A stretch of DNA of 64,000 bases from Thioclava sp. GXIMD2076 (GCF_037949795.1 NZ_CP149932.1:2593001-2657000); one strand, 5' to 3'. Positions 37,503 to 46,219 are shown, numbered from the stretch's first letter. Numbers and translations: made by a program. Notes: a model not told the origin generated them from the sequence alone.

Positions 37503-37733
37503 CTATTCATTCCCGTCACGCGCCAATCGTGCGGCCTTGAGGCGCGCCGTTTTCTCGGCGCGCTCCTTGGCCTCAGCCTCCTGCATGAGCCTGAACTCGG
37601 GGGCGGTCTTTTCCGCGCGCTTTTCAGGCTTGAAAGCCTTCTGCACCGAAAGTTTCTGCGTCCCGAGGCGCTTCGTCCCGGAGGCCGAATCCCGAGAGAT
37701 CTGCGTTACGAAATCAGTCAGCAGACGGCTCAA
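37503..37733 (-). CDS. Small basic coiled protein coupled to cold-shock gene
   Basis: 76 residues, strongly basic and helical, with Lys/Arg/Glu-rich heptad-like stretches (EAEAKERAEKTARLKAARL). It starts with TTG, and its TTGA overlaps the TGA stop of the cold-shock gene by 4 nt, so translation depends on the upstream gene. The charge suggests nucleic-acid or ribosome contact, but this is inference. No family was recognised. Confidence 0.65.
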   Translation of the reverse strand: MSRLLTDFVTQISRDSASGTKRLGTQKLSVQKAFKPEKRAEKTAPEFRLMQEAEAKERAEKTARLKAARLARDGNE

Positions 37734-37936
37734 GCAATCGCCAGATTGCTGGCCGATACGCGACCGTCACGACCCTGTTCGGTGTCGAAGGTCACTTTCT
37801 GACCATCATCAACGCGGTTGATACCGGCGCGCTCAAGCGCGGAGATATGAAGAAAGATATCGGTCCCGCCATTTTCGGGCTCGATAAAACCGAAACCCTT
37901 AGTTGCGTTGAACCATTTCACGGTGCCATTGGCCAT
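37730..37936 (-). CDS. Cold-shock domain protein
   Basis: 68-residue single-domain OB-fold RNA/DNA chaperone. The RNP1-like KGFGFIEPE and RNP2-like DIFLHISAL motifs are clear; it begins MANGTVKWFNATKG. GGAG precedes the ATG at 37936. A long leader (more than 200 nt to the next gene) may carry cold-responsive structure, as in other csp genes. It heads a leftward unit with two small basic proteins. Confidence 0.95.
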   Translation of the reverse strand: MANGTVKWFNATKGFGFIEPENGGTDIFLHISALERAGINRVDDGQKVTFDTEQGRDGRVSASNLAIA

Positions 37937-38123
37937 ATCCGTAAACTCCTGAATTATGCTGCCCGCGACATGCGGCAACCCGGCAAAAATCGATCCAAGT
38001 CGATCACCGAGGCCGGACGAGCCGGCGGCAGAAATTCGAAGAGAAAAGCCTAAGCCTGCCTTATATGGACCGCCTACAGGTAGATAGCAAGGAATTTCTG
38101 GAAAACGCGCAAAGATAAATTTC

Positions 38124-38144
38124 TATAAAATTGCGGATTTTATA
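38124..38144. promoter_or_regulatory. AT-rich palindrome upstream of csp
   Basis: Arms TATAAAAT and ATTTTATA are a perfect inverted repeat around TGCGG, about 190 nt upstream of the csp start. It could be a promoter-proximal operator or A+T-rich upstream element. Confidence 0.4.
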
Positions 38145-38233
38145 ATTTCATTATCGGATCGCTCATCTAGCGTCCCTCTGCCCGCACGAGACCCTGCCCT
38201 CTGTTCCCGATCCGTCATCATAGGAAAACGCCA

Positions 38234-38253
38234 TAACCGCGCGTTCGCGGTTA
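38234..38253 (-). terminator. Candidate terminator of the ggpS unit
   Basis: 8-bp stem TAACCGCG / CGCGGTTA with a CGTT loop, 38 nt past the ggpS stop; on the minus strand a short GTTTTCC follows. Confidence 0.5.
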
Positions 38254-38290
38254 CAGCGCCTGTTCCGGCCATTGATGCGCGGGGCATCCT

Positions 38291-39790
38291 TTATCCGACC
38301 GCGACATCCATCCGCGCGAGGGCATTCGCGAAAGCCTGCATCTGGTCTTCGGCCCAGTAGCGGATATCTTGTTTCTCGACCATCATACGGTTGGCCTTCA
38401 TCCGGCCACGGCGCTCCTCCTCGGGCATCTCGAGAGCAAAATGGATCGCGCTATCCATGGATTTATGCGAGAACGGGTTGGTCGGAACGGCGGCTGCCAG
38501 CTCGACGGCGGCGCCCGCGAATTCGGACAGGACCAGCACCCCGTCCCCATCGGTGCGGGCCGCGACATATTCCTTGCACACAAGGTTCATCCCGTCAGCC
38601 AGCGGCGTGATCCAGGCCACATCCGCCGCGCGGTAATAGGCCACGAGATCCCTGAACGGCACGGGGCGCGAGATCAGGGCGATGGGCTGCCACTCGAACG
38701 AGCCGTAGCGCCCGTTGATCCTGCCAGCAATGGCCTCGAGCTGTTCCTGTATTTCGAAATAGGCCGTCATATTGGCATTGGCGGCGACCGAGACATGCAT
38801 AAGACGCACCTTGCCGCGCAGCTCGGGATGGGTTTCCAGCAGCCGCTCGTAGCTCTCCAGCTGCTCGATCCCGCCCTTGGTATAATCGGTGCGCCCGACC
38901 GAGAGCATCAGCTTGGCATCGCCCTTCTCGGCCCTGATCTCCTGAACCTTGGCCTCCGTTTCAGCACTCCGCGCGAGGTCCTGGATATATCCGGTGTCGA
39001 CACCCACGGGGCTTGCCTGCAGACGGATACTGCGCCCCTCGTATTCGAGTTCGGTGACGACCGACTGCTCGGATAGCGCCGAGGTCTGCGCGTTCATCTC
39101 GGGCTTTACCTTCTCCCGTTTGACCGGCTCGACCTCCAGAAGCGAGCGCGCGGCGGAGACGAAATTATTCACATAGCGCGGGATATGGAAGCCCACCACA
39201 TCACAGGCCAGAAGGCTCTCGAGGATTTCCTTGCGCCACGGCAGGACATTGAAAATATCGGCGCTGGGGAATGGCGTGTGATGGAAGAAGCTGATCTTCA
39301 CATCGGGGCGGAGGGTGCGCAGATAGCCGGGCACGAGCCAGAGATTGTAATCATGCACCCAGACTACGGCACCATGGGCCGCCTCGGCGGCAGCGGCCTC
39401 GGCAAAGGCCCAGTTCACCTCGCGGAATGTCGGCCAGTCGACAGGGTCGTAGCTGTAACGCTCCTTGAACCCGTGCAGGATCGGCCAGAACGCCTCTTTC
39501 GAGGAGACGTGGTAGAAGCTCGAGACCTGTTCCTTGGTCAGCGGAAGACGCGAGACGGTGTATTTGCCATGCGGATCATCGATCTCGATGATCCGCTCGA
39601 AATCGGGCCGCTCCGGATCGGCGGCTTCCTTCCACGCAACCCATGCGCCCTTGTCGACACGCCCGAAGAAGCTTTTGAGCGTCGGCACGATCCCGTTGGG
39701 TGATTTATTCTCGCGATATTCGATTTTGCCATCCACCTCGACTTCTTCATAGGGCTGGCGGTGATAGACGATAACAAGATCCGAGGACAT
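38291..39790 (-). CDS. ggpS: Glucosylglycerol-phosphate synthase (GT20)
   Basis: 499 residues of the trehalose-phosphate-synthase fold. The N-terminus has YHRQPYEE and KSPNGIVPTLKSFF, which resemble cyanobacterial GgpS rather than OtsA; donor-site segments include FFHHTPFPSADIFNVLPWR, VGRTDYTKGGIEQLESYE and DGMNLVCKEYVA. Expected reaction: ADP-glucose plus glycerol-3-phosphate to glucosylglycerol-phosphate. A neighbouring gpsA, supplying glycerol-3-phosphate, supports this over trehalose synthesis. The ATG at 39790 follows AAGGAG; the phosphatase gene ends 1 nt upstream. It is last in the gpsA-phosphatase-ggpS unit. An OtsA-type activity remains possible. Confidence 0.8.
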   Translation of the reverse strand: MSSDLVIVYHRQPYEEVEVDGKIEYRENKSPNGIVPTLKSFFGRVDKGAWVAWKEAADPERPDFERIIEIDDPHGKYTVSRLPLTKEQVSSFYHVSSKEAFWPILHGFKERYSYDPVDWPTFREVNWAFAEAAAAEAAHGAVVWVHDYNLWLVPGYLRTLRPDVKISFFHHTPFPSADIFNVLPWRKEILESLLACDVVGFHIPRYVNNFVSAARSLLEVEPVKREKVKPEMNAQTSALSEQSVVTELEYEGRSIRLQASPVGVDTGYIQDLARSAETEAKVQEIRAEKGDAKLMLSVGRTDYTKGGIEQLESYERLLETHPELRGKVRLMHVSVAANANMTAYFEIQEQLEAIAGRINGRYGSFEWQPIALISRPVPFRDLVAYYRAADVAWITPLADGMNLVCKEYVAARTDGDGVLVLSEFAGAAVELAAAVPTNPFSHKSMDSAIHFALEMPEEERRGRMKANRMMVEKQDIRYWAEDQMQAFANALARMDVAVG

Positions 39791-39791
39791 A

Positions 39792-40574
39792 TCAGACTCC
39801 TTTCGGGGCGTCGTGAAGGTCGAGCGCGTTGATGGCTTCCATGATGCCACCCGCGCCATGGGCTTTGGCGGAATAAACGGTCTCGCAGCCGGTCACTCCA
39901 GCCATGAGCGCGGCCTCCGAGTTGCCGACGGCAACCGCATTCAGGCCGCAGACCAGCATGGACAGGTCGTTGAGCGTATCGCCGGCGCAGAGCACGCGCG
40001 CGGGCGGAATGCCGAGATGCTCGACCAGCCGCCGGATCGATGGCCCTTTGGAGATGCCTTTTGGCAGGACGTCGAAATATCTATTGTCGGAAATCAGCCA
40101 GTCATGACCCATCCGGCTCACCTTGTCCTTGGCACTTTCGTCAAAGGTCTCAGGGTCGAGATCATAGCTCACACGGTAGCGGAAGGCCGTCGGCTGGAGC
40201 GTCAGACCGGGATGGCCCTCCAGTGCCGCACGCACATGCGGCCCCGCATCGTTCCAGATCGCGGCGATATCTTCCTCGAGCACCGGGATCGGCTCGACAT
40301 GGCCATCCTCGCGCACCCGCGCGATCGTGGTGCCGACATCGCCCACGACATATTCGGGCCAAGGCAGACCACGCTCGCGACACATCTCCATGATGAATTC
40401 CGGATCACGTCCGGTGACGAAAATCAGCCCGACACTGTCACGGTTTTCCTCGATCCATCGGTAGAGCATCGCGCGTTCCTGCTCGGCCCCACCCAGAAAG
40501 GTGCCATCCAGATCGGTGGCAAGGGTGAAGCGGCGTGCGGCAATGGACGGGCGGGGGGACATATGTACGTTCAT
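39792..40574 (-). CDS. HAD-IIB phosphatase, probable glucosylglycerol-phosphatase
   Basis: 260 residues. HAD motifs are complete: motif I DLDGTFLG, motif II VTGRD, motif III Lys in KGPSIRRL, and motif IV CAGDTLNDLSML, as in sugar-phosphatases of the sucrose-phosphatase/MPGP type. It sits between gpsA (1-nt gap) and ggpS (1-nt gap), so it most likely dephosphorylates glucosylglycerol-phosphate. This phosphatase is not the unrelated StpA of cyanobacteria; in some Pseudomonas a HAD domain is fused to GgpS. The start at 40574 is preceded by GGAG; a second ATG four codons later is possible. Confidence 0.78.
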   Translation of the reverse strand: MNVHMSPRPSIAARRFTLATDLDGTFLGGAEQERAMLYRWIEENRDSVGLIFVTGRDPEFIMEMCRERGLPWPEYVVGDVGTTIARVREDGHVEPIPVLEEDIAAIWNDAGPHVRAALEGHPGLTLQPTAFRYRVSYDLDPETFDESAKDKVSRMGHDWLISDNRYFDVLPKGISKGPSIRRLVEHLGIPPARVLCAGDTLNDLSMLVCGLNAVAVGNSEAALMAGVTGCETVYSAKAHGAGGIMEAINALDLHDAPKGV

Positions 40575-40575
40575 C

Positions 40576-41706
40576 TCAAACGTCTCCGAATTGTAGCGGC
40601 ATATCTGGCGAAGGATGGGCGAAGGACAGGTTGAGCGCATTCGGCTCGGCCTCGATCGGGCGGGCCCATAGCTCGGCAAAGGCCTCCCGCAGGTCGGCGC
40701 CCTTGTGCAGCACCGCATTCACGGTCTCGCAGATCGGCATCGGCACCCCGATGCGATGTGCCAGATCGGTCACCGAGACGGCGTTCACCTCCCCCTCGAC
40801 CACGATATCGCGCCCCTCGAAACAGGACGGGCGCGGTATGCCCTGCCCCAATTGGAACCCGAGCGACATATTGCGCGAGGTGGTCGAGCTGCAGGTCAGC
40901 GTCAGATCGCCTGCGCCGGACAGCCCCGTCACGGTCTCGCGTTTACCCCCAAGCGCCTCGGCCAGCGCCTTCATTTCGTAAATCCCGCGGGTGATGAGCG
41001 CGGCGCGTGTGTTCTCGGCAAAGCCCGCGCCCGACATCATGCCGCAGGCGATCGCGATCACGTTCTTGACCGCGCCGCCCACCTCGACGCCCACCAGATC
41101 ATCCGAGACATAGGGCCGGAACCCGCCTCCCGAAAGCGACATGGCCAGCCGGACGGCAGGGCTTTTCTCGGGGTTCAGGCGGTCCGCATAGGAGAAGAGA
41201 AACGCCACAGTTGCGGCGGTCGGATGGTCGAGCGCGGTCTCCGCAGCAAAGGTCGGGCCGGAGACGGCGCCCACCGGATGGCCGGGAAGCTCCTCACTCA
41301 CGACCTCGGACAACAGATAGCCACTGCGGCGCTCCACCCCCTTGCAGGCCAGCGCGATCGGCGCCCCCTCGGGCAGGTGCGGGCGCATCGCCTGACACAT
41401 ATTGCGCAGCGTCGAGGAGGGCGTGACCACCAGAACGGTCTCCGCGCCGTCAAGCGCCCGCTCCAGATCGCTTGTGGCCTCGATCCCGCGAGGAAGTACG
41501 ATGCCCTTGAGATACTGCCTGTTTTCGGATGCGCCGTTGATTTCCTCGGCAAGCTCGGGGCGGCGGGCCCAGAGGCGAACCTGATGGCCGTTGCGGGCGA
41601 GGACGGAGGCAAGTGCGGTTCCCCAACTTCCCGCGCCCAGAACGGCAATCCGTTCATAGGGGCGCGAGGGAGGATGTGATGTGGACACCGGTTCGGAATC
41701 CTTCAT
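40576..41706 (-). CDS. gpsA: NAD(P)-dependent glycerol-3-phosphate dehydrogenase
   Basis: 376 residues. The Rossmann motif VLGAGSWGTALASVLARNG, the conserved Lys regions ACKGVE and GGAVKNVIAIACG, and GLSGAGDLTLTCSS identify GpsA, which reduces dihydroxyacetone phosphate to glycerol-3-phosphate. A 30-residue N-terminal extension and a longer C-terminus exceed the usual 330 residues. AAAGGAG precedes the ATG at 41706. It leads the unit with the phosphatase and ggpS, which suggests a copy devoted to glucosylglycerol; whether a second housekeeping gpsA exists cannot be seen here. Confidence 0.93.
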   Translation of the reverse strand: MKDSEPVSTSHPPSRPYERIAVLGAGSWGTALASVLARNGHQVRLWARRPELAEEINGASENRQYLKGIVLPRGIEATSDLERALDGAETVLVVTPSSTLRNMCQAMRPHLPEGAPIALACKGVERRSGYLLSEVVSEELPGHPVGAVSGPTFAAETALDHPTAATVAFLFSYADRLNPEKSPAVRLAMSLSGGGFRPYVSDDLVGVEVGGAVKNVIAIACGMMSGAGFAENTRAALITRGIYEMKALAEALGGKRETVTGLSGAGDLTLTCSSTTSRNMSLGFQLGQGIPRPSCFEGRDIVVEGEVNAVSVTDLAHRIGVPMPICETVNAVLHKGADLREAFAELWARPIEAEPNALNLSFAHPSPDMPLQFGDV

Positions 41707-42243
41707 GGACGGAGCTCCTTTCAGGGGGCTCTGGACTGCTTCATACATGGCCATGCGCGCCCACACGCCGAAACCGGCGACCGTGACATAGGGCGGAAGA
41801 TACTGCAGACAGTATCGCGCTCACGCGGGTCCGCGCGAAAGGCAATCAGGAGAAACTCAACCGACGCCGGCGCGGAACAGGTCTGTCACCAACCCTGTCC
41901 TAAATGGTAGGAGCGCAGCGCAGCCTGTCAACCGCGATTGCCGCGCTGCAGAAGAACTTTTTGATCAGAAAGAACAGGAAAGCTCCGGTTTGCAAGGTCT
42001 GACAGCGCGTTACAGGAGATGGCCAAGGCGCTTAAAAAGAAGGCATACCGGGCAAGCGTGAGCTGGAAGCTGCGCAGACGCCTTGATTACCCATAACCAT
42101 GAAACTTCGCCTGGAAAGTTCTGGACGAAGACGCGATGCGCAGGTGCATTTTCCGGAATTGATCAAAGATAGCACCTCGGGCCATCGAGCCTGTCGGAAC
42201 ACATCCCCATACCGCACGACCGGCAACGAATGGCAGAAAGCGA
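41707..42243. other. Intergenic region upstream of gpsA
   Basis: 537 nt that should hold the promoter of the gpsA-ggpS unit and the end of the HNH transcript. A 25-codon frame at 42019 (MAKALKKKAY...) has AGGAG directly against its ATG, too close for a ribosome site, so I do not call it. No operator was recognised. Confidence 0.5.
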
Positions 42244-42843
42244 TCACGCCTCCAATTCGGCATCCCAGTAAAGGAAGTCCATCCAGCTCTTGTGAAGATG
42301 GCCCGGCGGGAAACGGCGACCGACGCGAAGCATGTCCTCGGAGCTGGGTCGCTTTGGCAGGCGGCGCAACTTCAGCCCGCAGCGCGAGAGCGGCTTGTTG
42401 GCCTTTCTCAGATTACAGGGCGAGCAGGCCGCCACCACGTTTTCCCAGCTGGTCACTCCCCCCCGCGAGCGCGGGATCACATGATCGAAGGTGAGGTGGT
42501 CCTTGCAACCGCAATACTGGCACTCGAACTCGTCCCTCAGAAAAAGATTAAAGCGCGTGAAGGCCACGCGCTTTCTGGGTTGGACGAATTCTTTCAGCAC
42601 CACAACAGAGGGGAGGCGTATCTCGGCACGCTGGCTTCGCACCACCTCTTCGTATTCGGCGAGTATGGTCACCCTATCGAGACAGACCGCCTTGATTGCC
42701 TCCTGCCACGGCCAGAGGGAAAGCGGATAGTAGCTCAGGGGCCGGAAGTCCGCATTGAGCACAAGCGCCGGATGACGGCGCAGCGACGCGGCCTCCCGTG
42801 TGAAATAATGCCTGAAATCCGTCCTGTCTGCGTGGTCCAGCAT
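42244..42843 (-). CDS. HNH endonuclease
   Basis: 199 residues. The C-terminal HNH domain has the zinc knuckle CQYCGC, then LTFDHVIPRSRGG and CSPCNLRK, near residues 108-150. The N-terminal part (HPALVLNADFRPLSYYPLSLWPWQEAIKAV) is the helical extension common to a widespread family of free-standing HNH proteins in alphaproteobacteria. It is chromosomal and stands alone; its role, whether defence, repair or DNA metabolism, is unknown. Confidence 0.88.
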   Translation of the reverse strand: MLDHADRTDFRHYFTREAASLRRHPALVLNADFRPLSYYPLSLWPWQEAIKAVCLDRVTILAEYEEVVRSQRAEIRLPSVVVLKEFVQPRKRVAFTRFNLFLRDEFECQYCGCKDHLTFDHVIPRSRGGVTSWENVVAACSPCNLRKANKPLSRCGLKLRRLPKRPSSEDMLRVGRRFPPGHLHKSWMDFLYWDAELEA

Positions 42844-43046
42844 AAGTCACTCCATTCTCGCGCGGCGGGGCATGTCCGAAACATGTCCAGGGGCGCAGGG
42901 GAGCGCCCCAGCCGATATCCTGACTATATATGGCGTTCGGATTCTGACAAGCCTCTTGATCTGGTCGGAGTTTCACGATGCGCCTCGGTCGTAAGAACCG
43001 ATAACAGGTCCGCACGACAGAGCCATGACAGCTCGCGACCTGCCTG

Positions 43047-43709
43047 TTATTTCGGCAGATGCGTGTTCAGGAAGCCCAGTGCGGCCGAAAGACCGTCCGG
43101 AGCGATTCCGTGACCGGTGCCTTTCTGGACATGGGCATAGACCTCGAACCCGTTCTCCACGAGCGCCTGCCCTGCCTCGGACATACACGAGAACGGCACG
43201 ACCTCATCGGCATCGCCATGACACAACAGCACGGGCGGGCGCGAGACCACATCGGCCGCCAGCAGCTCGGGGCGGATCAGGCGGCCCGAAAAGCCCACCA
43301 CCGCGCCCACCGGCGCAGCGCGGCGCGGCGTGACCTGCAGCGTCATCATCGTGCCCTGGCTGAACCCGATGATCGCCATCGCGCTGGCCGGCAGGCCGGT
43401 CTCTTCCAGCACCCCGTCAAGGAAGGCGTTGAGGTCGGCCTCGGAGGCCTCCATACCTGCCATCGCCTGTGCCTCGGTCGAGCCATCAAAGCGCGGAATG
43501 GGGAACCATTGCCGGCCAAAGGGCGAGGCCGCGCAGCTCTCGGGCGCATCGGGCGCGATGAACAGCGTGTCGGGCAGATGCTCGCCCAAAGGGTCCGCGA
43601 GCCCCAGCAGATCGGCACCATCGGCGCCATAGCCATGCAAGAGCACCACCACCGATTTCGTCTCGCCAGATTTCGGACCCTTGCGGCCCTGTTTCAATTC
43701 GCGCGTCAT
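43047..43709 (-). CDS. Phospholipase/carboxylesterase-family hydrolase
   Basis: 220 residues of the small esterase family (YpfH/LYPLA-like). HGYGADGADL, the nucleophile elbow GFSQGTMMTL, the acid in HGDADEVVPF and the ending His in GTGHGIAPDG form a complete triad. GAAGGGG precedes the ATG at 43709, whose ATGA overlaps the end of the AlkA-like gene, so the two are coupled. The natural ester is unknown. Confidence 0.86.
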   Translation of the reverse strand: MTRELKQGRKGPKSGETKSVVVLLHGYGADGADLLGLADPLGEHLPDTLFIAPDAPESCAASPFGRQWFPIPRFDGSTEAQAMAGMEASEADLNAFLDGVLEETGLPASAMAIIGFSQGTMMTLQVTPRRAAPVGAVVGFSGRLIRPELLAADVVSRPPVLLCHGDADEVVPFSCMSEAGQALVENGFEVYAHVQKGTGHGIAPDGLSAALGFLNTHLPK

Positions 43710-44338
43710 GGTGACACCCCTTCCCGTTTTTTCTGATGGGCATAATAGGCCCAGAGCCCGCGGGCCGCCACCGCCCGCCACGGCGCCCAACGGGCGGCCA
43801 TCTCGCGGAACGGGCGCGGCTTCGGGCGCTCGGGCAGATCAAACAGCATTCGGGCGGCTTCCGCCAGTGCCAGATCATCGGGCGCGAACACATCGGCGCG
43901 GCCCATTGCGAACATCAGATAGATTTCCACGGTCCAGCGCCCGATTCCCGGAACCGGCAGGAGCGTATCGAAAATCGCCTCGTCGGACATGGCACCGAAG
44001 GCCTCGAAATCCACATCCGATTGCGCGAGCGCCTGCATGTAGCGGATCTTCGGGCGCGAGAATCCGCAGGCGCGCAGATCCTCGGGCGCGGCCTGCGCAA
44101 TCGCGCGGCGTCCGCCCAGCCCTGCCGCCTCGAGCTTTGCCCTGATCGCATTGGCCGAGGCCACCGAGACCTGCTGGCCCAGAATGGCATCGCGCAGCGC
44201 CTCGAAGCCCGCGAGGCGGCGGCGCAGCGGCCACGGGCCTGTCAGATCAAGCACATGGGCAAAACGCGGCTCGATACGGGCCAGATAGGCGGCCCCTTCG
44301 GCCACGTCCTCGGCGGTGGTGATGATCCTCATCTGCAT
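43706..44338 (-). CDS. AlkA-type DNA-3-methyladenine glycosylase
   Basis: 210 residues of the HhH-GPD superfamily. The helix-hairpin-helix LLPVPGIGRWTVEIYLMFAMG is followed by the catalytic Asp in DVFAPDDLALAEA. It lacks the N-terminal domain of E. coli AlkA, as do many bacterial short forms, and excises alkylated bases in base excision repair. It is divergent from an MFS gene and coupled to the esterase gene by a 4-nt overlap. Confidence 0.9.
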   Translation of the reverse strand: MQMRIITTAEDVAEGAAYLARIEPRFAHVLDLTGPWPLRRRLAGFEALRDAILGQQVSVASANAIRAKLEAAGLGGRRAIAQAAPEDLRACGFSRPKIRYMQALAQSDVDFEAFGAMSDEAIFDTLLPVPGIGRWTVEIYLMFAMGRADVFAPDDLALAEAARMLFDLPERPKPRPFREMAARWAPWRAVAARGLWAYYAHQKKREGVSP

Positions 44339-44403
44339 GATCCGAGCTTGACCGAAATGAAGCCCGCTTGCCAGCCCCGAAAACCCGCCTTAACCATAGG
44401 CGC

Positions 44404-45621
44404 ATGAACAGCACCCTCCCCCTCGCGCGCGACCGCCGCAACACGCTCATTCTGGTTCTGGCCCAAGCCATTCTTGGGGCGCAGATGCCGATGATCTTCA
44501 CCATTGGCGGGTTGGCGGGGCAGATGCTCTCGCCCAATGCCTGTCTGGCCACCCTGCCCCTGTCCTTCATCATTCTGGGGTCGGTGCTCACAGCACAGCC
44601 GCTGTCACGTTTCATGGGGCGGCACGGGCGCAGGCGAGGCTTCATCCTTGCTAATATCGCGGGGGCTCTGGGCGCTGCGATCTGTGCGGGCGGGCTCTAC
44701 TGGGGCAGTTTCACGCTATTTACCTTTGGCGCGCTCTTCACCGGCATCTATATGTCCTCGCAGGGCTTCTACCGTTTTGCCGCAACCGATACCGCCTCGC
44801 CCGAATTTGCCCCAAAGGCGATTAGCTATGTGATGGCGGGCGGGCTGGTGGCGGCTCTTCTGGGGCCGCAACTGGTCAAGCTGACCGCGCAGGCTACGCT
44901 CGTGCCATTCATGGCAACCTATCTGGTGATCATCGCGCTCAACGCGATCGGACCGGTGCTGTTCAGCTTCCTCGATATTCCGCGCCCCGACCAGCACGCC
45001 CAAGCCACAGCCCCCAAGGGACGCGGCAAGATGGCACTCCTGCGCGACCCGACGATCACCGTCTCGATCATCTGCGCGATGGTCTCCTATGCGTTGATGA
45101 ACCTCGTGATGACTTCCTCGCCGCTAGCGGTGGTGGGTTGTGGCTTTACCCCAAATAACGCCGCCGATATCGTTTCGGCGCATGTGCTGGCGATGTATAT
45201 TCCCTCCTTCTTCACCGGCCATCTGATCGCGCGGTTCGGGGCGAAGATGATCGTGGGCACCGGGCTCGTGATCCTGATCGGCGCAGGGGCTGTAGCGCTG
45301 AGCGGAGTGGAGCTGATGAATTTCTTCGGCGCGCTGGTGCTCTTGGGGATCGGCTGGAATTTCGGCTTTATCGGTGGCACTGCGATGCTGGCCAAAAGCT
45401 ACGCGCCCGAAGAGCGCGCCACCGTGCAGGGGCTCAATGATTCCATCGTCTTCGGCGGCGTGTTCCTCGCGTCGCTCAGCTCGGGCGGGTTGATGAACTG
45501 CCTCGAAGGCGGTGATCCGCAGGCAGGCTGGCAGGCGGTCAATCTGGCGATGGTTCCACTGGTCACGCTGGCGGGGGCGGCGCTGATCTGGCTGGCCCTG
45601 CGCCCGAAGGAGCGCCTCTGA
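44404..45621 (+). CDS. MFS transporter
   Basis: 405 residues, about twelve membrane helices, opening ARDRRNTLILVLAQAILGAQMP and with typical MFS loops (FMGRHGRRRGFILA between helices 2 and 3). The sequence FTPNNAADIVSAHVLAMYIPSFFTGHL places it in a family of riboflavin/unknown-substrate MFS proteins common in Rhodobacteraceae. Its TGA stop shares an A with the ATG of the DUF2478 gene, so translation is coupled. The substrate is unknown. Confidence 0.8.
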   Translation: MNSTLPLARDRRNTLILVLAQAILGAQMPMIFTIGGLAGQMLSPNACLATLPLSFIILGSVLTAQPLSRFMGRHGRRRGFILANIAGALGAAICAGGLYWGSFTLFTFGALFTGIYMSSQGFYRFAATDTASPEFAPKAISYVMAGGLVAALLGPQLVKLTAQATLVPFMATYLVIIALNAIGPVLFSFLDIPRPDQHAQATAPKGRGKMALLRDPTITVSIICAMVSYALMNLVMTSSPLAVVGCGFTPNNAADIVSAHVLAMYIPSFFTGHLIARFGAKMIVGTGLVILIGAGAVALSGVELMNFFGALVLLGIGWNFGFIGGTAMLAKSYAPEERATVQGLNDSIVFGGVFLASLSSGGLMNCLEGGDPQAGWQAVNLAMVPLVTLAGAALIWLALRPKERL

Positions 45622-46091
45622 TGCTGGGCTATATCCAATCTCCGATCCGCGGCGAGACCGACCGAATTCTGGCTGAACTGGCACAGCATATGCGCCCTAA
45701 TGTGGCCGCTCTGGTCAGCCCTGACCCCGAGGATCACCTGCTGGTCCATCTCTGGCCCGCCGATCTGCGCTGGCCGATCCGGCAGGATCTGGGCACGGGG
45801 GCAGCCTCATGCACGCTCGATGGTGGCGCGCTGGAAGAGGCGGTATTCCGCCTCTCGCAGGATGTAGCAAAGCTCCCCCCCGCGACCCCGCTGATTCTGA
45901 ACAAATTCGGCAAGCAGGAAGCCGAAGGACGCGGCGTGCGCCCACTGATTGCGCAGGCAATCGAAGACGGACGCCCCGTGCTCTTGGGCGTCCCTGCCCA
46001 GACGGAAGCCGCCTTCCATGCGTTTGCGGCCCCCCTTGCACAGAAATTAGAACTGGATATTCATGCACTTGAAGCATTTCTTCGCGGTTGA
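45621..46091 (+). CDS. DUF2478-like protein
   Basis: 156 residues. The start LGYIQSPIRGETDRILAELAQH and the middle ILNKFGKQEAEGRG match DUF2478 proteins, which resemble a truncated P-loop nucleotidase/molybdate-linked NTPase; the usual phosphate loop is not evident. TGATG links it to the MFS gene, suggesting joint expression. No function is known. Confidence 0.65.
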   Translation: MLGYIQSPIRGETDRILAELAQHMRPNVAALVSPDPEDHLLVHLWPADLRWPIRQDLGTGAASCTLDGGALEEAVFRLSQDVAKLPPATPLILNKFGKQEAEGRGVRPLIAQAIEDGRPVLLGVPAQTEAAFHAFAAPLAQKLELDIHALEAFLRG

Positions 46092-46172
46092 AGGCAAAAA
46101 CTTCCGCTCAGAATTTGCGCACATCCCGTTCGGGCACTAGACTTTTGAGTGCTGTTATGGCCAATTGCGGTC

Positions 46173-46186
46173 CGTTACCGCTAACA
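46173..46186. promoter_or_regulatory. LacI-type palindromic operator upstream of zwf
   Basis: CGTTACCGCTAACA, 34 nt before the zwf start, has the TTA-CG-TAA core of LacI-family sites and matches the edd upstream site at 11 of 14 positions. It is near-palindromic with one mismatch. Confidence 0.6.
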
Positions 46187-46219
46187 TCGCCAAGGTAACA
46201 GTGATTTACGGAGGATATC

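Larger units (their letters stand above)
37937..38290. other. Intergenic region between csp and ggpS
   Basis: 354 nt. The csp leader and promoter lie here on the minus strand, with an AT-rich stretch around 38110-38155 that includes a palindrome, and the terminator of the ggpS unit at 38234. No open frame is convincing. Confidence 0.6.

Noticed and set aside
38291-39790. Trehalose-6-phosphate synthase (otsA) as the name for the GT20 gene
   Set aside because: The N-terminal signature and the gpsA neighbour favour GgpS; an otsB-like partner would also be expected. Not fully excluded without a tree.
42019-42096. 25-codon basic micro-ORF upstream of gpsA
   Set aside because: The AGGAG touches the ATG directly, so it is not a usable ribosome site; no other support.
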